Shown: positions 42,545 to 51,795 of the stretch, one piece after another
Position numbering within the stretch: position 1 is the first letter of the stretch
Layout: each line of letters opens with the position of its first letter
Assembly: GCF_025200715.1 (NCBI RefSeq)
Contig: NZ_CP104143.1
Span: 682,001-746,000, forward strand
DNA from: Rhizobium sullae
Lineage (GTDB): Bacteria; Pseudomonadota; Alphaproteobacteria; Rhizobiales; Rhizobiaceae
Direction: 5' to 3'
Length of the DNA: 64,000 bases
Made by a program: the position numbers and the translations under genes
Notes under the pieces: model-generated
The model's database searches: none
What the model saw: the letters and a program-made list of their open reading frames with translations, nothing else
Told to the model about the DNA's origin: nothing

Positions 42545-43068
42545 TCACGCCGCGTCTGCCGCCTCGCATTGCTTGGCCGCGCTGAAGATATTGCGGCCGA
42601 TCGTGCGTGCAGTGTCCAAATGGACCTTAGGACACCGTCCATCGGATGCGAGCAGCAGCTCGGACGTCACGACGCATGCGCCGCAATAATCGAAGATGCC
42701 ATGGTCGATCTGCGTCTTCATGGCGCTGAGATAGCCATGCCGCGCATAGGTCCCGGCGTCGGCGCCGCCGATGCCGACGAGATGAATGCGGAGGTGGCGG
42801 AGTTTCTTCACCAGCTTGGTATCTTGGCCTTCGTCGTAAGCCCAGCCGTTGGCGAACACGCGGTCGATCCATCCCTTGAGAAGTCCCGGCATGGACCACC
42901 AGTAAACGGGATAGACCAGCACAAGCGCATCGGCGCGATCGATCCTCGCCTGCTCGGCTATGACATCGGCGGGCGGCATCGCCTCCCTGCGATGGACGGC
43001 GATATCGGCCGCGGTGAACCTGGGATCGAAGGCCTCCGCCGCAAGGTCTGCGACTTCGAAGCTATTAT
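42545..43068 (-). pseudogene. NAD(P)H quinone reductase, 3' part, split by IS21 element
   Basis: Codes for the last about 173 residues of a flavodoxin-fold NAD(P)H:quinone oxidoreductase: SFEVADLAAEAFDPRF, then ALVLVYPVYWWSMPGLLKGW, IDRVFANGWAYDEG and GIGGADAGTYARHGYL. The first 35 residues lie on the far side of the insertion at 45689-45793. The two parts join in frame through one copy of the 8-base target duplication. The 3' part has no native start left; a frame read from inside the IS adds unrelated residues. The gene diverges from the TetR gene at 45884. Confidence 0.9.
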
Positions 43069-43173
43069 TGCGGATTTCGCTAAATAAGGACATCGGTTTC
43101 AGAAAGTCGCGGACAAGCGTTTCGCTAAGTCGCGGACAACGGATGCGATCGAGTTCCGGTTGCCATGTTTCTG

Positions 43174-43950
43174 TTAGGAGTGATTGATTTCGGTTATTTC
43201 GCCGCCGGTCAAGAGCGTCGGTGTTTTTCGCTTTCGCATGCTGTCGCCTTCGAGCGTTATGCGGTGTGCGTTGTGAACGATACGGTCGAGTATGGCATCG
43301 GCTAAGGTGGCTTCTCCGATCATTTCGTGCCAGGCGGCGACGGGGAGTTGAGCCGTGATCAGTGTCGATCTGCGCCGATACCGCTCCTCGAAGATCTCCA
43401 GGAGATCGAGGCGCTGCCTGTCGTTCAAGGTATGGGTTCCCCAGTCGTCCAGCACCAGCAACTGAACACGTGCCAATTTGTCGATGAGGCGCGGAAAGCG
43501 GCCATCGAGCCGTGCAAGTGCAAGATCTTCGAACAACCGTGGCATGCGAACGTAAAGCACGGAATAATCGAGGCGGGCTGCCTGTCGCGCGAAGGCGCAG
43601 GCGATCCAGGTCTTTCCGGTGCCCGTTTGCCCTGTCAGGATCAGATTCTCATTTGCCTTCAACCATGCTCCTTGCGCCAAGGCGAGAACGTTGCGGCGAT
43701 CGAGGCCACGATGGGCGCTAAAATCGATGTCTTCGATTGAGGCATTGGCAAAACGAAGCTTTGCCGCTGCCAATCGATTGGTCAGCCGCTTGTCCGTTCT
43801 CATGGCAATCTCACGATCGAGCATCAGGCCAAGCCGTTCGTCGAAGCTAAGATCATTTCCATGAACCTGTTCGCTCAGCTCGCGATAGGCAGTCGCCATT
43901 CCGGCAAGGCCAAGGGCATTCATCTGGTCGAGGGTTGGGTGTGTCAGCAT
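43174..43950 (-). CDS. istB: IS21-family helper ATPase IstB
   Basis: A 258-residue AAA+ ATPase needed for target capture by the IS21 transposase. Walker A is [20 protein letters not shown], Walker B is [10 protein letters not shown], followed by [16 protein letters not shown]-terminal helices begin [31 protein letters not shown] precedes the ATG at 43950. It starts 13 bases after istA and is in one operon with it. Confidence 0.95.
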   Translation of the reverse strand: MLTHPTLDQMNALGLAGMATAYRELSEQVHGNDLSFDERLGLMLDREIAMRTDKRLTNRLAAAKLRFANASIEDIDFSAHRGLDRRNVLALAQGAWLKANENLILTGQTGTGKTWIACAFARQAARLDYSVLYVRMPRLFEDLALARLDGRFPRLIDKLARVQLLVLDDWGTHTLNDRQRLDLLEIFEERYRRRSTLITAQLPVAAWHEMIGEATLADAILDRIVHNAHRITLEGDSMRKRKTPTLLTGGEITEINHS

Positions 43951-43963
43951 CTGGTTTCCTTTC

Positions 43964-45517
43964 TCATTGGTAGTAGGTTTTGCCGCGGATATTGCCGTGC
44001 GCCGGCGCCGGCTTGACGGCCTCACTCATCGCCGGGGCTTGGTCGAGACCGGATTTGAGAATGTTGGCGACGGACGAGTAGCTCAGGGCGTTGATGATCA
44101 GCGCACGCTCGCAGGCCATTTCCAGGCGCTCGGATTTGTAGCGCCGCGCAAGGGAAAGAACCCCTTGCGCAGATCGGTAGCCTTGCTCGGGATGCGGCCG
44201 GTCGCTCAGCAAACGCTCGATAAAGATCGCCGTATTGCTCCCGACTTTTGCCGCTTCCTTGCGCAATGTGTGGGGTGTCGTGTTTGCATAGCGCTGGTGC
44301 GACTTCGGCATATGCTCATTGACGGTAACATGGCCGGAGCGCTGAGAGCTGCGGATATGGCTGGCAACCCGCTTGTGATCAACGAAGATCTCGACGGCCC
44401 GATACGACAGCCTAACATCGACCCGCCGGCCGATGAGACCGTGCGGAACGGAATAGAAGGTCTTGTCGACTTCGACGTGGTAATCGGGATGGACCTTGGC
44501 GACCTTCCACTCCGCATACTCGAATGGTGTGGCGGGCAGCGGTTTGAGTTGGTTGCGTTCAACCTCGTCGAACAAAGCACGCCGGGATTTGCCGTAGCGG
44601 CGCATGGTGCGGTTATTGAGATCCTCGATCAAAGAGGTGATCCGAGTATTGAGATCGGCAAGGCTGAAGAAGCGGTCGTTTCGAAGCCTGGCCAGAACCC
44701 ATCTCTCGACGATCAACACCGTCCCTTCGGCCGATGCTTTGTCCCGAGGACGTTTGGGCCGGGCTGGAACGACGGTTGTGTCGTAATGCTCGGCGAAGGC
44801 GGCAAACGTCGCATTCAATGTCGGCTCGAACCAGAGAGCTTTTGCTACGGCAGATTTGAGATTGTCGCAGATCGTTGTCTTCGTCACGCCGCCGAAGTAG
44901 CTGAAGGCCCGTTGGTTCGCCTCGATCCAATCCGGCAGCTTCTGACTGAGGCTCGCATAGGAAAAGGTCAATTGCGACGCGCTCAACACCGCGACGAAGA
45001 TCTGGGCCGCGCGGATCTCGCCGGTCAGCGGATCAATCAACGGAACCGTATGGCCGGCATAATCGCATTCCATCGCAACACCAGCCACGTGCCGGCTGCG
45101 ATAAGTGGGTTTGACGCGGCTTTCATATTCGGCAAAGCGGCAGCAGAACCACGTGTAGCCGTATCCGTCTGGATGGGTCTCACGATATTCCTGCCATAGC
45201 AAATTGAGCGTTACGCCTTTGCGCTTCAGTTCGCTGGCGATCTTCGGCCAATTCGGCTCATCGGTGTCGCGCGGAGGTCGTCCCATCCGGCGGAACAGCC
45301 GCTGCTCGAGAACGTCGTCTTCGTTCAGGCCAGGTGGCAGCGGCCACACTGCAAGTCCTGCTTCTCGAGCCCGCAGCAAGTACGTCGAGACCGACGTCTT
45401 GCTTATCTTCAGACGTTCCGCGACTGCCCGTATCGGCAGTTCTTGCTCAAACGTCAGCCGCAATATCGACCGGATGTCCTTCACGTCAGTATGTCTCGCT
45501 TGCTTCCGTCTGGGCAT
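43964..45517 (-). CDS. istA: IS21-family transposase IstA
   Basis: A 517-residue DDE transposase. The N-terminal HTH is in [35 protein letters not shown]; the catalytic core has [20 protein letters not shown] and [16 protein letters not shown]; the C-terminal domain reads [20 protein letters not shown]. It catalyses cut and join of the element with IstB. The ATG at 45517 begins [14 protein letters not shown]; upstream codons belong to the terminal repeat region. Confidence 0.95.
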   Translation of the reverse strand: MPRRKQARHTDVKDIRSILRLTFEQELPIRAVAERLKISKTSVSTYLLRAREAGLAVWPLPPGLNEDDVLEQRLFRRMGRPPRDTDEPNWPKIASELKRKGVTLNLLWQEYRETHPDGYGYTWFCCRFAEYESRVKPTYRSRHVAGVAMECDYAGHTVPLIDPLTGEIRAAQIFVAVLSASQLTFSYASLSQKLPDWIEANQRAFSYFGGVTKTTICDNLKSAVAKALWFEPTLNATFAAFAEHYDTTVVPARPKRPRDKASAEGTVLIVERWVLARLRNDRFFSLADLNTRITSLIEDLNNRTMRRYGKSRRALFDEVERNQLKPLPATPFEYAEWKVAKVHPDYHVEVDKTFYSVPHGLIGRRVDVRLSYRAVEIFVDHKRVASHIRSSQRSGHVTVNEHMPKSHQRYANTTPHTLRKEAAKVGSNTAIFIERLLSDRPHPEQGYRSAQGVLSLARRYKSERLEMACERALIINALSYSSVANILKSGLDQAPAMSEAVKPAPAHGNIRGKTYYQ

Positions 45518-45688
45518 CGGGTCCTCGCTCAATACACGAGGGCAAAATGCCAGATCGGCGCTCACGAAAATCGATCTAAATCCGCCAACAATTTTGTCCG
45601 CGACTTAGTGAAATCGCTGTCCCGGACTTACTGAAATGCGTGTCCGCGACTTACTGAAATCCTTGTCCCGAACTTTGTGAAACCCGCA

Positions 45689-45793
45689 GCTATTATCCGG
45701 ACCGGAGAGTGCCACACCTTCGGCAACATGTGCGGCAACGCTGTGGCTGAGTGACTTGGGATCGGGATGCGCAAGAATGATGAGCGCGTGCAT
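45689..45793 (-). pseudogene. NAD(P)H quinone reductase, 5' part, split by IS21 element
   Basis: Codes for the first 35 residues: MHALIILAHPDPKSLSHSVA then AHVAEGVALSGPDNS, the FMN-binding start of MdaB/NQO-like flavoproteins. It then meets the right end of the IS at 45688. The other part is 42545-43068. Translation into the IS adds about 27 unrelated residues to a stop. Confidence 0.9.
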
Positions 45794-45842
45794 GTCGAAG
45801 GCTCCCAGGCTGATTGCGGACGCAGGTCAGAACTTATATACT

Positions 45843-45880
45843 TTTAGTAAGCTACGTTTAGTAGTTACGTTTGGTAGGTT
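45843..45880. promoter_or_regulatory. Tandem repeat operator candidate before TetR gene
   Basis: TTTAGTA, TTTAGTA and TTTGGTA are spaced 14 and 13 bases apart, with TACGTTT repeated between, in the divergent interval between the split quinone reductase and the TetR gene. It fits an operator array for the adjacent repressor. Confidence 0.5.
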
Positions 45881-45883
45881 AAT

Positions 45884-46501
45884 GTGTCAAGCACCGAGAC
45901 AAGAAAACAGACGGCCGCTCCAAGGCTGCGCCGCCGCCTGACGAGGGACAGGCGGCATCGCCAGCTTCTGGATGTCGCGTGGGCGGTGGTTCGGGAGGAG
46001 GGAACGGAAGCACTCACGCTCGGACGGCTCGCCGAGCAGGCCGGCGTTGCAAAACCCGTCGTCTACGACCATTTCGGCACGCGGCCAGGACTGTTTGCAG
46101 CGCTCTACCGGGAATTCGACGCGCGCCAGACGGCGCTCATGGAAACAGCACTTCGGGCGAGTGAACCGACTTTGACGGACAGGGCGGCGGTGATTGCCTC
46201 TTCTTATGTCGATTGCGTGCTTGCCCAAGGCCGCGAGATACCCGGCGTGATCGCTGCCCTGGCCAGTTCCCCGGAGCTCGAAAAGGTCAAGCGCGAATGC
46301 GAAGCGGTTTTCATGGAGCAATGCCGCATCGTCCTTGCTCCCTTCGCCGCCGCCGGCACTATAGCTCCAGCCGGCCTTCGCGCGATGCTCGGTGCCGCCG
46401 AGGCCCTGTCCTATGCCGCCGCAGCCGGCGAGATCACGGCCAAGCAGGCGCAGGACGAACTCTTCGAAATCATCCTCGCCATGGTCGCCAGAAGCCGATG
46501 A
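45884..46501 (+). CDS. TetR family transcriptional regulator
   Basis: A 205-residue regulator beginning at GTG 45884 after GGTAGG. The HTH is RHRQLLDVAWAVVREEGTEA, LTLGRLAEQAGVAKPVVYDH, FGTRPGLFAALYRE; the rest is helical. TetR genes divergent from an MdaB-like quinone reductase usually repress it until an electrophile appears. Here the target is split by an IS, so the regulator has probably lost its adjacent function. Confidence 0.87.
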   Translation: MSSTETRKQTAAPRLRRRLTRDRRHRQLLDVAWAVVREEGTEALTLGRLAEQAGVAKPVVYDHFGTRPGLFAALYREFDARQTALMETALRASEPTLTDRAAVIASSYVDCVLAQGREIPGVIAALASSPELEKVKRECEAVFMEQCRIVLAPFAAAGTIAPAGLRAMLGAAEALSYAAAAGEITAKQAQDELFEIILAMVARSR

Positions 46502-46679
46502 AGTGCTAGGTGAACTCAGTGCCATAGGTGAAGACGTGAGCAACGCCTGCACTCAGGCAAAAGAGAAGAAACGATCCGGACATGAAGGACGCGTGGCAGT
46601 AGCCACCTGCCGGCGCGAAGGCGGCTGCTTGTCTCGCGGTATATCGCCTGAGCCGACTAGGCGCGGACAGTAAAAAGCG

Positions 46680-47573
46680 TCAATCGCTCCCGAACATCAG
46701 CGATTGGTGCGCTGCCGTTCCCGCGAGCGCCCCATCACCGACGGCGAGAGCCACGGAGCCTGCGGCTCTTGCGACATCGCCGCAGGCGAAGATGCCCTTC
46801 GCGGTTGTCTGCTTTGCGGCATCCGTCGTGATGAACTGGCCGAGCGGCCCCTGTTCGAGCGCGCAGCCCAGTTGCTCAGCCCATGGAATTTGCACCGAAG
46901 TCTGCGTCAGGGCGAACAGACCGTCCATTGCGGCGATCCTGCCGTCCTCCAGACAAACATCCGCACGATCCCCTGCGATCTCGCGCACTGGTGTCGTCTC
47001 GACCGTGACCCCGCGCCCGCGCAATTGCGCCGACTGATCGGCATTCGGGACAAAGACACTGTTGGTGAAAAAAGTCGTCTCGCCCCAGTCGGGGAGCATC
47101 AGGGCATGATGCATGGAATGCTCCCCGGATGCGATGACGCCGATCCGCCCCTGATTCAGTTCGTAACCATGGCAATAGGGGCAATGGAAGACGGATTTTC
47201 CCCAGCGCTCCTGCAGGCCCGGAATGGCGGGCAGCCGATCTGCAACCCCTGCTGCCAGGATCAGACGCTTTCCTTCCTTCATAGGCTCGCCATCGATTTC
47301 GATGGCAAATCCATTGCTGGTCCTCCTTGCAGCTTGAGCCTTGGCACTCAGCCAGTGGACAGTCGGATAGCGTTCGAGCTGTTCGCGCGCCTCGGATACG
47401 ATCAGGCCGGGTTCACGGCCGTCCTGCGCTAGAAAATTGTACGAGGCAGCGGCAAAGCGGTTGCGGCGCTCGCCGGCATCGATCACCAGGATCTTCCGTC
47501 TGGCACGGGCGAGCGGCAGGGCGGCTGAAATGCCTGCAAAGCTGCCGCCGATGATGATGACGTCGAACTGCAT
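46680..47573 (-). CDS. FAD/NAD(P) oxidoreductase, thioredoxin-reductase-like
   Basis: A 297-residue flavoprotein with the FAD Rossmann motif FDVIIIGGSFAGISAALPLA, the redox CxxC in VFHCPYCHGYE, the NAD(P) site GRIGVIASGEHSMHHA and a C-terminal FACGDVARAAGSVALAVGDG. It resembles thioredoxin reductase but substrate partner is unknown; a bacilliredoxin-like or small-molecule role is equally likely. AAAGGA precedes the ATG at 47573. It diverges from the Rrf2 gene, which probably controls it. Confidence 0.88.
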   Translation of the reverse strand: MQFDVIIIGGSFAGISAALPLARARRKILVIDAGERRNRFAAASYNFLAQDGREPGLIVSEAREQLERYPTVHWLSAKAQAARRTSNGFAIEIDGEPMKEGKRLILAAGVADRLPAIPGLQERWGKSVFHCPYCHGYELNQGRIGVIASGEHSMHHALMLPDWGETTFFTNSVFVPNADQSAQLRGRGVTVETTPVREIAGDRADVCLEDGRIAAMDGLFALTQTSVQIPWAEQLGCALEQGPLGQFITTDAAKQTTAKGIFACGDVARAAGSVALAVGDGALAGTAAHQSLMFGSD

Positions 47574-47666
47574 AAACAATCCTTTCACACTCGTTCCGTT
47601 TCATCGCCCGGCGCGACAGCCGGACGTTATCATGAAACTTTTTAAGTTACGTGAAATAGCTTGTCA

Positions 47667-47699
47667 ATGATCATGCAACTAATATTGTTACATGATCAT
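47667..47699. promoter_or_regulatory. Candidate Rrf2 operator
   Basis: ATGATCATG and CATGATCAT, themselves near-palindromic, form an inverted repeat around a 15-base AT-rich spacer in the divergent interval between the oxidoreductase and the Rrf2 gene. GTTACAT also occurs twice nearby. It is placed to control both genes. Confidence 0.6.
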
Positions 47700-47741
47700 G
47701 TCTCTGTTACATCTGTGATCCGCAAACGAGATAAATCAGCC

Positions 47742-48200
47742 ATGAGACACGACACCCGCTTATCCCGCATGCTGCATGTGCTTGTTCACATGGATCGCCA
47801 CGAACGTGCGGCGACATCCGAAACCATTGCAGCGATGCTGGGCACCAATGCGGTTGTGGTGCGCCGGACGATGGCCGGTCTGCGGGATCAGGGCTATGTC
47901 CGCTCCGAGAAGGGGCACGGCGGCGGTTGGGTGCTTGCGCGCCCTTTGCGGGAGATCACCCTGCTCGACATCCACAATGCCCTCGGTGCGCCGCAACTCT
48001 TCTCGATCGGCCTGGCGGGCGATAATCCGAACTGCGTCATCGAGCAGGCCGTCAACGCGTCGCTTGCCGGGGCGATGCATGAGGCGGAAGCCATTCTGCT
48101 GGCGAAATTTGGCGAGGTCACATTGGGTGCGCTCGCCGAGGAATCCTCCAAGCGATGGGCGGATACGACGAACTGCTCTCTAGCAATGGAGCAGTCCTAG
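47742..48200 (+). CDS. Rrf2 family transcriptional regulator
   Basis: A 152-residue Rrf2 regulator: DTRLSRMLHVLVHMDRHERA, then SETIAAMLGTNAVVVRRTMA (recognition helix), GLRDQGYVRSEKGHGGGWVL and a helical C-terminus. Only one cysteine lies in the C-terminal half (NPNCVIEQAV) besides one near the end, so it lacks the three-cysteine FeS set of IscR/NsrR; it resembles the YwnA-like group that senses thiol stress. ATG 47742 begins MRHDTRLS. It diverges from the thioredoxin-reductase-like gene. Confidence 0.85.
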   Translation: MRHDTRLSRMLHVLVHMDRHERAATSETIAAMLGTNAVVVRRTMAGLRDQGYVRSEKGHGGGWVLARPLREITLLDIHNALGAPQLFSIGLAGDNPNCVIEQAVNASLAGAMHEAEAILLAKFGEVTLGALAEESSKRWADTTNCSLAMEQS

Positions 48201-48878
48201 AGTTGCCCTTCGAGGCTATTGTCCGGACCGGACGCATTTCCGCCTCCAGGCCCGCTGAAGGTTTCCTCGAACCAGGTCCGCCACCCGACTTCGATTTTTT
48301 TGGCGCGCCGGGGCCTTGTCGCGATGGCCTCCCTCAGGCGTTCCAGGCACAATCAGCTACATCTCCACGCGGGCGTTCATCGGATCCAGCACCAGTGCGG
48401 CGGGCAGCGGGCGCCTCGTCAAGTTCGAGCATGTGGCTTTTACCGCATTGACAATGCGGCTGCTCCCCCGTGGCACTCGGCGGCGGCAGGCTCTCGCGCC
48501 CGGAGAGTGAGGCAATAAAAAAGGCCGGGGCGAAATCGCACCGACCTTCCTCATCATCGCTTCTCACACCAGTGCCAGTACATCCGTGGTCAAAAGTCTG
48601 AAGCGACTGCCAGCATCGCGAGCGCTTCGAATTCGTTCAAGCGCTCAATCAGCCATGCCGACGCGGGTTCATATAGGCGGCCATTGTGTTCAAAACAAGT
48701 CTGACGCAGCGTCCCGCTCCACTGCCGCGAACTGCCCGGCTATATATAAGAGAATGCGAAAGATATCATTTGCTTTGTTTTTCCTGAGAGCGCACTGTCC
48801 CGCCTCCAGCAGCCATTTTCCCGGGCGCTGCTGTTTAAGGGCCTGTCGTGCCCTAGCCCCGACCGAAAGGAGGACTGC
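48201..48878. other. Gene-poor interval
   Basis: No reading frame here has recognisable sequence, a good ribosome site or sensible composition. An AT-rich stretch at 48738-48785 (TATATATAAGAG region) is a probable promoter for the gene at 48879, followed by a CAGCAGC/GCTGCTG inverted repeat at 48807-48832. A purine-rich run (AATAAAAAAGGCCGGGG) lies near 48515-48531. Confidence 0.5.
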
Positions 48879-49184
48879 ATGTCTTCCGAAGTCACCATGA
48901 AATATCTGACAAACGACGACCTTGGCATGCTGCAGCAGGTGCTGAGCGATGCTGGCTATACCGGCGATATGCTTTTCGAGCAGCCTCGGACTTTTAATAC
49001 TGCGGCACTGCTGCTCGTCCGGCTGTTCCAGGACGGCACGACCTCGCCCGCCAAGCTTGCAGGCGAACTCGACCGTCACTTCGGCAAGGCAAAGCGTGTC
49101 GCCGCCATGCCTCCGGCCGTTTCACCATTTCACCGTTTTGCCATTCAGGGCCTTCCGTCCTCCCTTTCCGGGATCGTTCACTGA
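48879..49184 (+). CDS. Protein of unknown function (101 aa), cluster gene 1
   Basis: A 101-residue soluble protein beginning at ATG 48879 after a strong AAAGGAGG site. The sequence (MKYLTNDDLGMLQQVLSDAG, then LFEQPRTFNTAALLLVRLFQ and DGTTSPAKLAGELDRHFGKA) looks like a compact helical domain, with a proline-rich tail. The first third resembles small rhizobial proteins of unknown function. It is the first of three close genes on this strand (gaps of 19 bases, then a four-base overlap). Confidence 0.65.
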   Translation: MSSEVTMKYLTNDDLGMLQQVLSDAGYTGDMLFEQPRTFNTAALLLVRLFQDGTTSPAKLAGELDRHFGKAKRVAAMPPAVSPFHRFAIQGLPSSLSGIVH

Positions 49185-49203
49185 AGCGACGTCAGAGGCG
49201 CAC

Positions 49204-49446
49204 ATGAACATAGGGCCACCCACCTTCGACATCGACGATGTCCGGCGCGCGAATGAATGTGCTTGCGCCTTCGACCATCTGACAAAGCAGGTCGCGATTG
49301 AAGCGGTAAACGCGGGGTGGCTGGAGGGCGAGGTTGCATTGGCCCTCGCTGACGCCGCCGAGCGCTACGTCATGCATATCGCGGCCGGCACCCATGCGGT
49401 GCCGGTTGCGGCCAACTGCAATACCGCTCGGGCGGGCGAAGCATGA
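49204..49446 (+). CDS. Protein of unknown function (80 aa), cluster gene 2
   Basis: An 80-residue acidic, helical protein (DIDDVRRANECACAFDHLTK, then QVAIEAVNAGWLEGEVALAL, ADAAERYVMHIAAG). No family is recognised. It starts 19 bases after gene 1 and its stop overlaps the ATG of gene 3 by four bases (ATGA), so it is surely co-translated with gene 3. Confidence 0.6.
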   Translation: MNIGPPTFDIDDVRRANECACAFDHLTKQVAIEAVNAGWLEGEVALALADAAERYVMHIAAGTHAVPVAANCNTARAGEA

Positions 49447-49799
49447 GGACCGGCCCTCTCGTCGCGTTCCTTTGCATCTCCGCGACCCTTTATCTGGCAT
49501 GGGGGCAGATCGCCGCCTATCGGGAGCGGGAGCGCATTCAGACCGCCAATGCCGCCGAGCGCAGAACCCGTATGGCGGAACTCTCCGCAGACGGCTGCAA
49601 TGGTGCCGTTGCCTCGCTTGCGGCGATGGAGCATCGAGTGCTCAAGGCCGGTGGCATCGAGGTTCCCGAGGCTCTGGCAAGCGACATTACGCTATGCCTC
49701 GAAGAGAATATCATGTCCGGTCCTTCACGGCTGCAGATGGAGCGGACGCATTTGATCAGGCTGTTTCCGCGCGAGACCAGCGCATTGCCGAACGAATGA
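49443..49799 (+). CDS. Membrane-anchored protein of unknown function, cluster gene 3
   Basis: A 118-residue protein with an N-terminal hydrophobic segment (LVAFLCISATLYLAWGQIAA) and then a charged helical domain with two cysteines (ADGCNGAVASLAAMEHRVL and ITLCLEENIM). It looks anchored to the inner membrane with a cytosolic or periplasmic helical domain. No family is recognised. ATG at 49443 overlaps the stop of gene 2. It faces sufE, ending nine bases from it. Confidence 0.6.
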   Translation: MRTGPLVAFLCISATLYLAWGQIAAYRERERIQTANAAERRTRMAELSADGCNGAVASLAAMEHRVLKAGGIEVPEALASDITLCLEENIMSGPSRLQMERTHLIRLFPRETSALPNE

Positions 49800-49807
49800 C
49801 GGCGCGC

Positions 49808-50230
49808 TTAAGCCGCCACTCTTACCCGCGCTTCTTCGCGGATCCGGTTCACCATGGACCGCAGCCCGTTGGAGCGCTGCGACGAGAGGTTCTCGACCAG
49901 GCCGATCTTGGAGAAGATATCGAAGGCATCGAGGCCGGCGATCTCCGAAGCTTTCTTGCCGGAATAGGTGGCGAGCACGATAGCAACGAGGCCGCGCACG
50001 ATATGCGCGTCGGAATCGCCCTCGAAGATCAGCACCGGATTTTCCGGATCCCCTTCGGGATGCGTCACCAGCCAGACCTGGCTGGCGCAGCCCATCACCT
50101 TGTTCGCGGACGTTTTCTTCTCGTCCGGCAGGTCCGGCAGCGCCTTGCCGAGTTCGATGACATAGCGGTAGCGGTCTTCCCAGTCGTCGAGGAAAGAGAA
50201 ATCGTCGATGATCTCGTCAAGAGCTGCCAT
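49808..50230 (-). CDS. sufE: Cysteine desulfuration protein SufE
   Basis: A 140-residue SufE-like sulfur acceptor that takes persulfide sulfur from SufS for iron-sulfur cluster building. The active cysteine is in KVMGCASQVWLV, with the usual start IIDDFSFLDDWEDRYRYVIE and GLDAFDIFSKIGLVENLSSQ near the C-terminus, then RSNGL. GAAAGG precedes the ATG at 50230. No other suf gene is adjacent; the cluster proper lies elsewhere. Confidence 0.93.
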   Translation of the reverse strand: MAALDEIIDDFSFLDDWEDRYRYVIELGKALPDLPDEKKTSANKVMGCASQVWLVTHPEGDPENPVLIFEGDSDAHIVRGLVAIVLATYSGKKASEIAGLDAFDIFSKIGLVENLSSQRSNGLRSMVNRIREEARVRVAA

Positions 50231-50471
50231 AAGCGGGCCTTTCACTATTGTGAGTGATATAGGTGAACCGACGCCGCTTTTGAACCATTAAAAAGAAAAA
50301 CACCGCTGGGCAGGACTTAGGTCGCGCTACTGCGCGGTCGACAGTCATTGACGACCGGGCATTGCGGAAAGCGCAAAGCGTCAGATTTCCCCCATTCGAG
50401 CATGGCTTACGCCATTGCCACTCCTCAAGGGGGGCCGATCTGTGGACGATGACGATCTCCATGTCCTAAAT

Positions 50472-50509
<38 letters not shown>

Positions 50510-50722
50510 GCCCTGGCGACCAGCCAAGGCTTTCCGCAGATAGCTCGGCCCATTGTGCTTCTGGAATGGCGTAACTGCACGTGGCTAGCGCCGCCTGCTC
50601 GTTGCCCATGATTCCTCCGAATCGATCTTTTGAAGCTCCAACCGCAGAGTCGATTTTTCGCAGAATTCCACCGCCGGCCTACCTCGGCGCCAAATCTCAC
50701 TTGCCGGCGAATGGCCGCATAG

Positions 50723-50757
50723 AAAAAACGCCGCGAAGGATGAGCATCCTTGCGGCG
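50723..50757 (-). terminator. Terminator of DUF5330 gene
   Basis: On the minus strand CGCCGC-AAGGATG...CATCCTT-GCGGCG forms a long hairpin followed by TTTTTT. It lies 105 bases after the stop of the gene at 50863-51345. Confidence 0.8.
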
Positions 50758-50862
50758 CAGCAAAATGCTGAAATCAAACAGGGCAGGCACGTCAGGCACG
50801 GGGCTCTCCGCCTCATGCGGACCGCCGGTGCAAGCTCGGGGCGGAAAACCTCCGCGGAATTC

Positions 50863-51345
50863 TTAAAGGACCGGCTTCGGCGTCGGCAGCGGAATGGCGC
50901 CAGTCACGACCTGGTCGGAAGCCGATTCGTCATCGACCGGCGGGCGGTAGGGCATCGGCTGGTTCAGCGCGGCAGCCTTTTCTTCCTTTATGGAAGGAGC
51001 AGCGGCAGCCGGGGCAAGCGGTGCGGCCGGTGTCGCCTCTGCAAGTTTCGGCGCGGCCGCGTTGTCGTCGGCGAACTGGCTGTCCAGCAGCTCGTAGGCG
51101 ACGCGGGCGCCTTCGCGGGCCCGGTAGCCGAGGGCGGTGAGCGTTTCCGCGCCCTTGGCGCAGACCTCCGGCTTCTCGCTGCACATGCCGGTGAGATAGT
51201 CATAGGCGCCGCTTGCGGCGGTGAAGGCGTCGGAGAATTGGATTTGCGGGTCGCTGGCAAGCCGTGTCGAGCTCTCCGAGCTGAAGAGCGACAGCGCTAC
51301 CAGCACAAGGCCGAACCAGAACGATCCTTTGATCAGAAACCACAT
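50863..51345 (-). CDS. DUF5330 membrane-anchored protein
   Basis: A 160-residue protein with one N-terminal span (FLIKGSFWFGLVLVALSLFS) and a helical domain with two cysteines (YDYLTGMCSEKPEVCAKGAE), then an alanine/proline-rich tail ending TGAIPLPTPKPVL. The pattern matches DUF5330, a rhizobial family of unknown function, near divJ and sufE in related chromosomes (recall). It is probably exported, with its domain in the periplasm. A terminator follows. Confidence 0.8.
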   Translation of the reverse strand: MWFLIKGSFWFGLVLVALSLFSSESSTRLASDPQIQFSDAFTAASGAYDYLTGMCSEKPEVCAKGAETLTALGYRAREGARVAYELLDSQFADDNAAAPKLAEATPAAPLAPAAAAPSIKEEKAAALNQPMPYRPPVDDESASDQVVTGAIPLPTPKPVL

Positions 51346-51795
51346 CGTCGTTGCCCATCCTGTTTCCCGTCCGGTCTTCTTGCCGAATCAGGCCCGGTTT
51401 TCCGGTGTGCTTTCACCCTAGCGGGGAAATGCGAATGCCACTTTTCAAAACTCGATCGCATTTGCGGCAAATTTAATTCGAATTTTAAATAAAGGCATTC
51501 GGACCGCATTTCAGTCAAATTGTAGCCATCGGCGTTAAGCATGGCCGGGGCGGCTCGCTGTAATTGCAGGGATTCCCTAAGGGCAGTGTGCCACAAAGGT
51601 TAACACAAAGCCGAAATGCAAGCGAAATCCGCCGCTTACCCGCTATTAACCACAAAACCCGAAGGGCTCTGCGGATGGCTCAAAATGGGATTTTTGCAGC
51701 TTTTCGGCTGTGGAGAGCCGCGTTGCCTTATCCTTTCTTTAAGCCGCCGAGGCCTATTGTCCGGGTGTCTAAAGAGCCATTTCGGCGGGTATTGC
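51346..51795. other. Interval upstream of the histidine kinase gene
   Basis: The first 270 bases contain an AT-rich stretch (51466-51500, with TTAATTCGAATTTTAA) that is a probable divergent promoter for the DUF5330 gene and the kinase. Frames within 51616-51795 are open but unusually cysteine-rich and not kinase-like; the kinase's true start may lie anywhere from 51616 to 51805. Confidence 0.5.

Larger units (their letters stand above)
43069..45688 (-). mobile_element. IS21-family insertion sequence (2,620 bp)
   Basis: Contains istA and istB on the minus strand. The element begins TGCGGATTTC at its left end and ends GAAACCCGCA at the right, imperfect inverted ends. It is flanked by an 8-base direct duplication GCTATTAT (43061-43068 and 45689-45696). 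Repeated units related to TTTCGCTAAGTCGCGGACA are stacked inside each end, as in other IS21 elements. Both genes look intact, so the element may be active. Confidence 0.93.

Noticed and set aside
48201..48878. Small genes in the interval before the three-gene cluster
   Set aside because: Open frames exist on both strands but none has a ribosome site, family signal or coding-like composition.
50581..51492. A 303-residue plus-strand frame opposite the DUF5330 gene
   Set aside because: Antisense of the DUF5330 gene; arginine-rich, no ribosome site, and a terminator for the opposite strand lies inside it.
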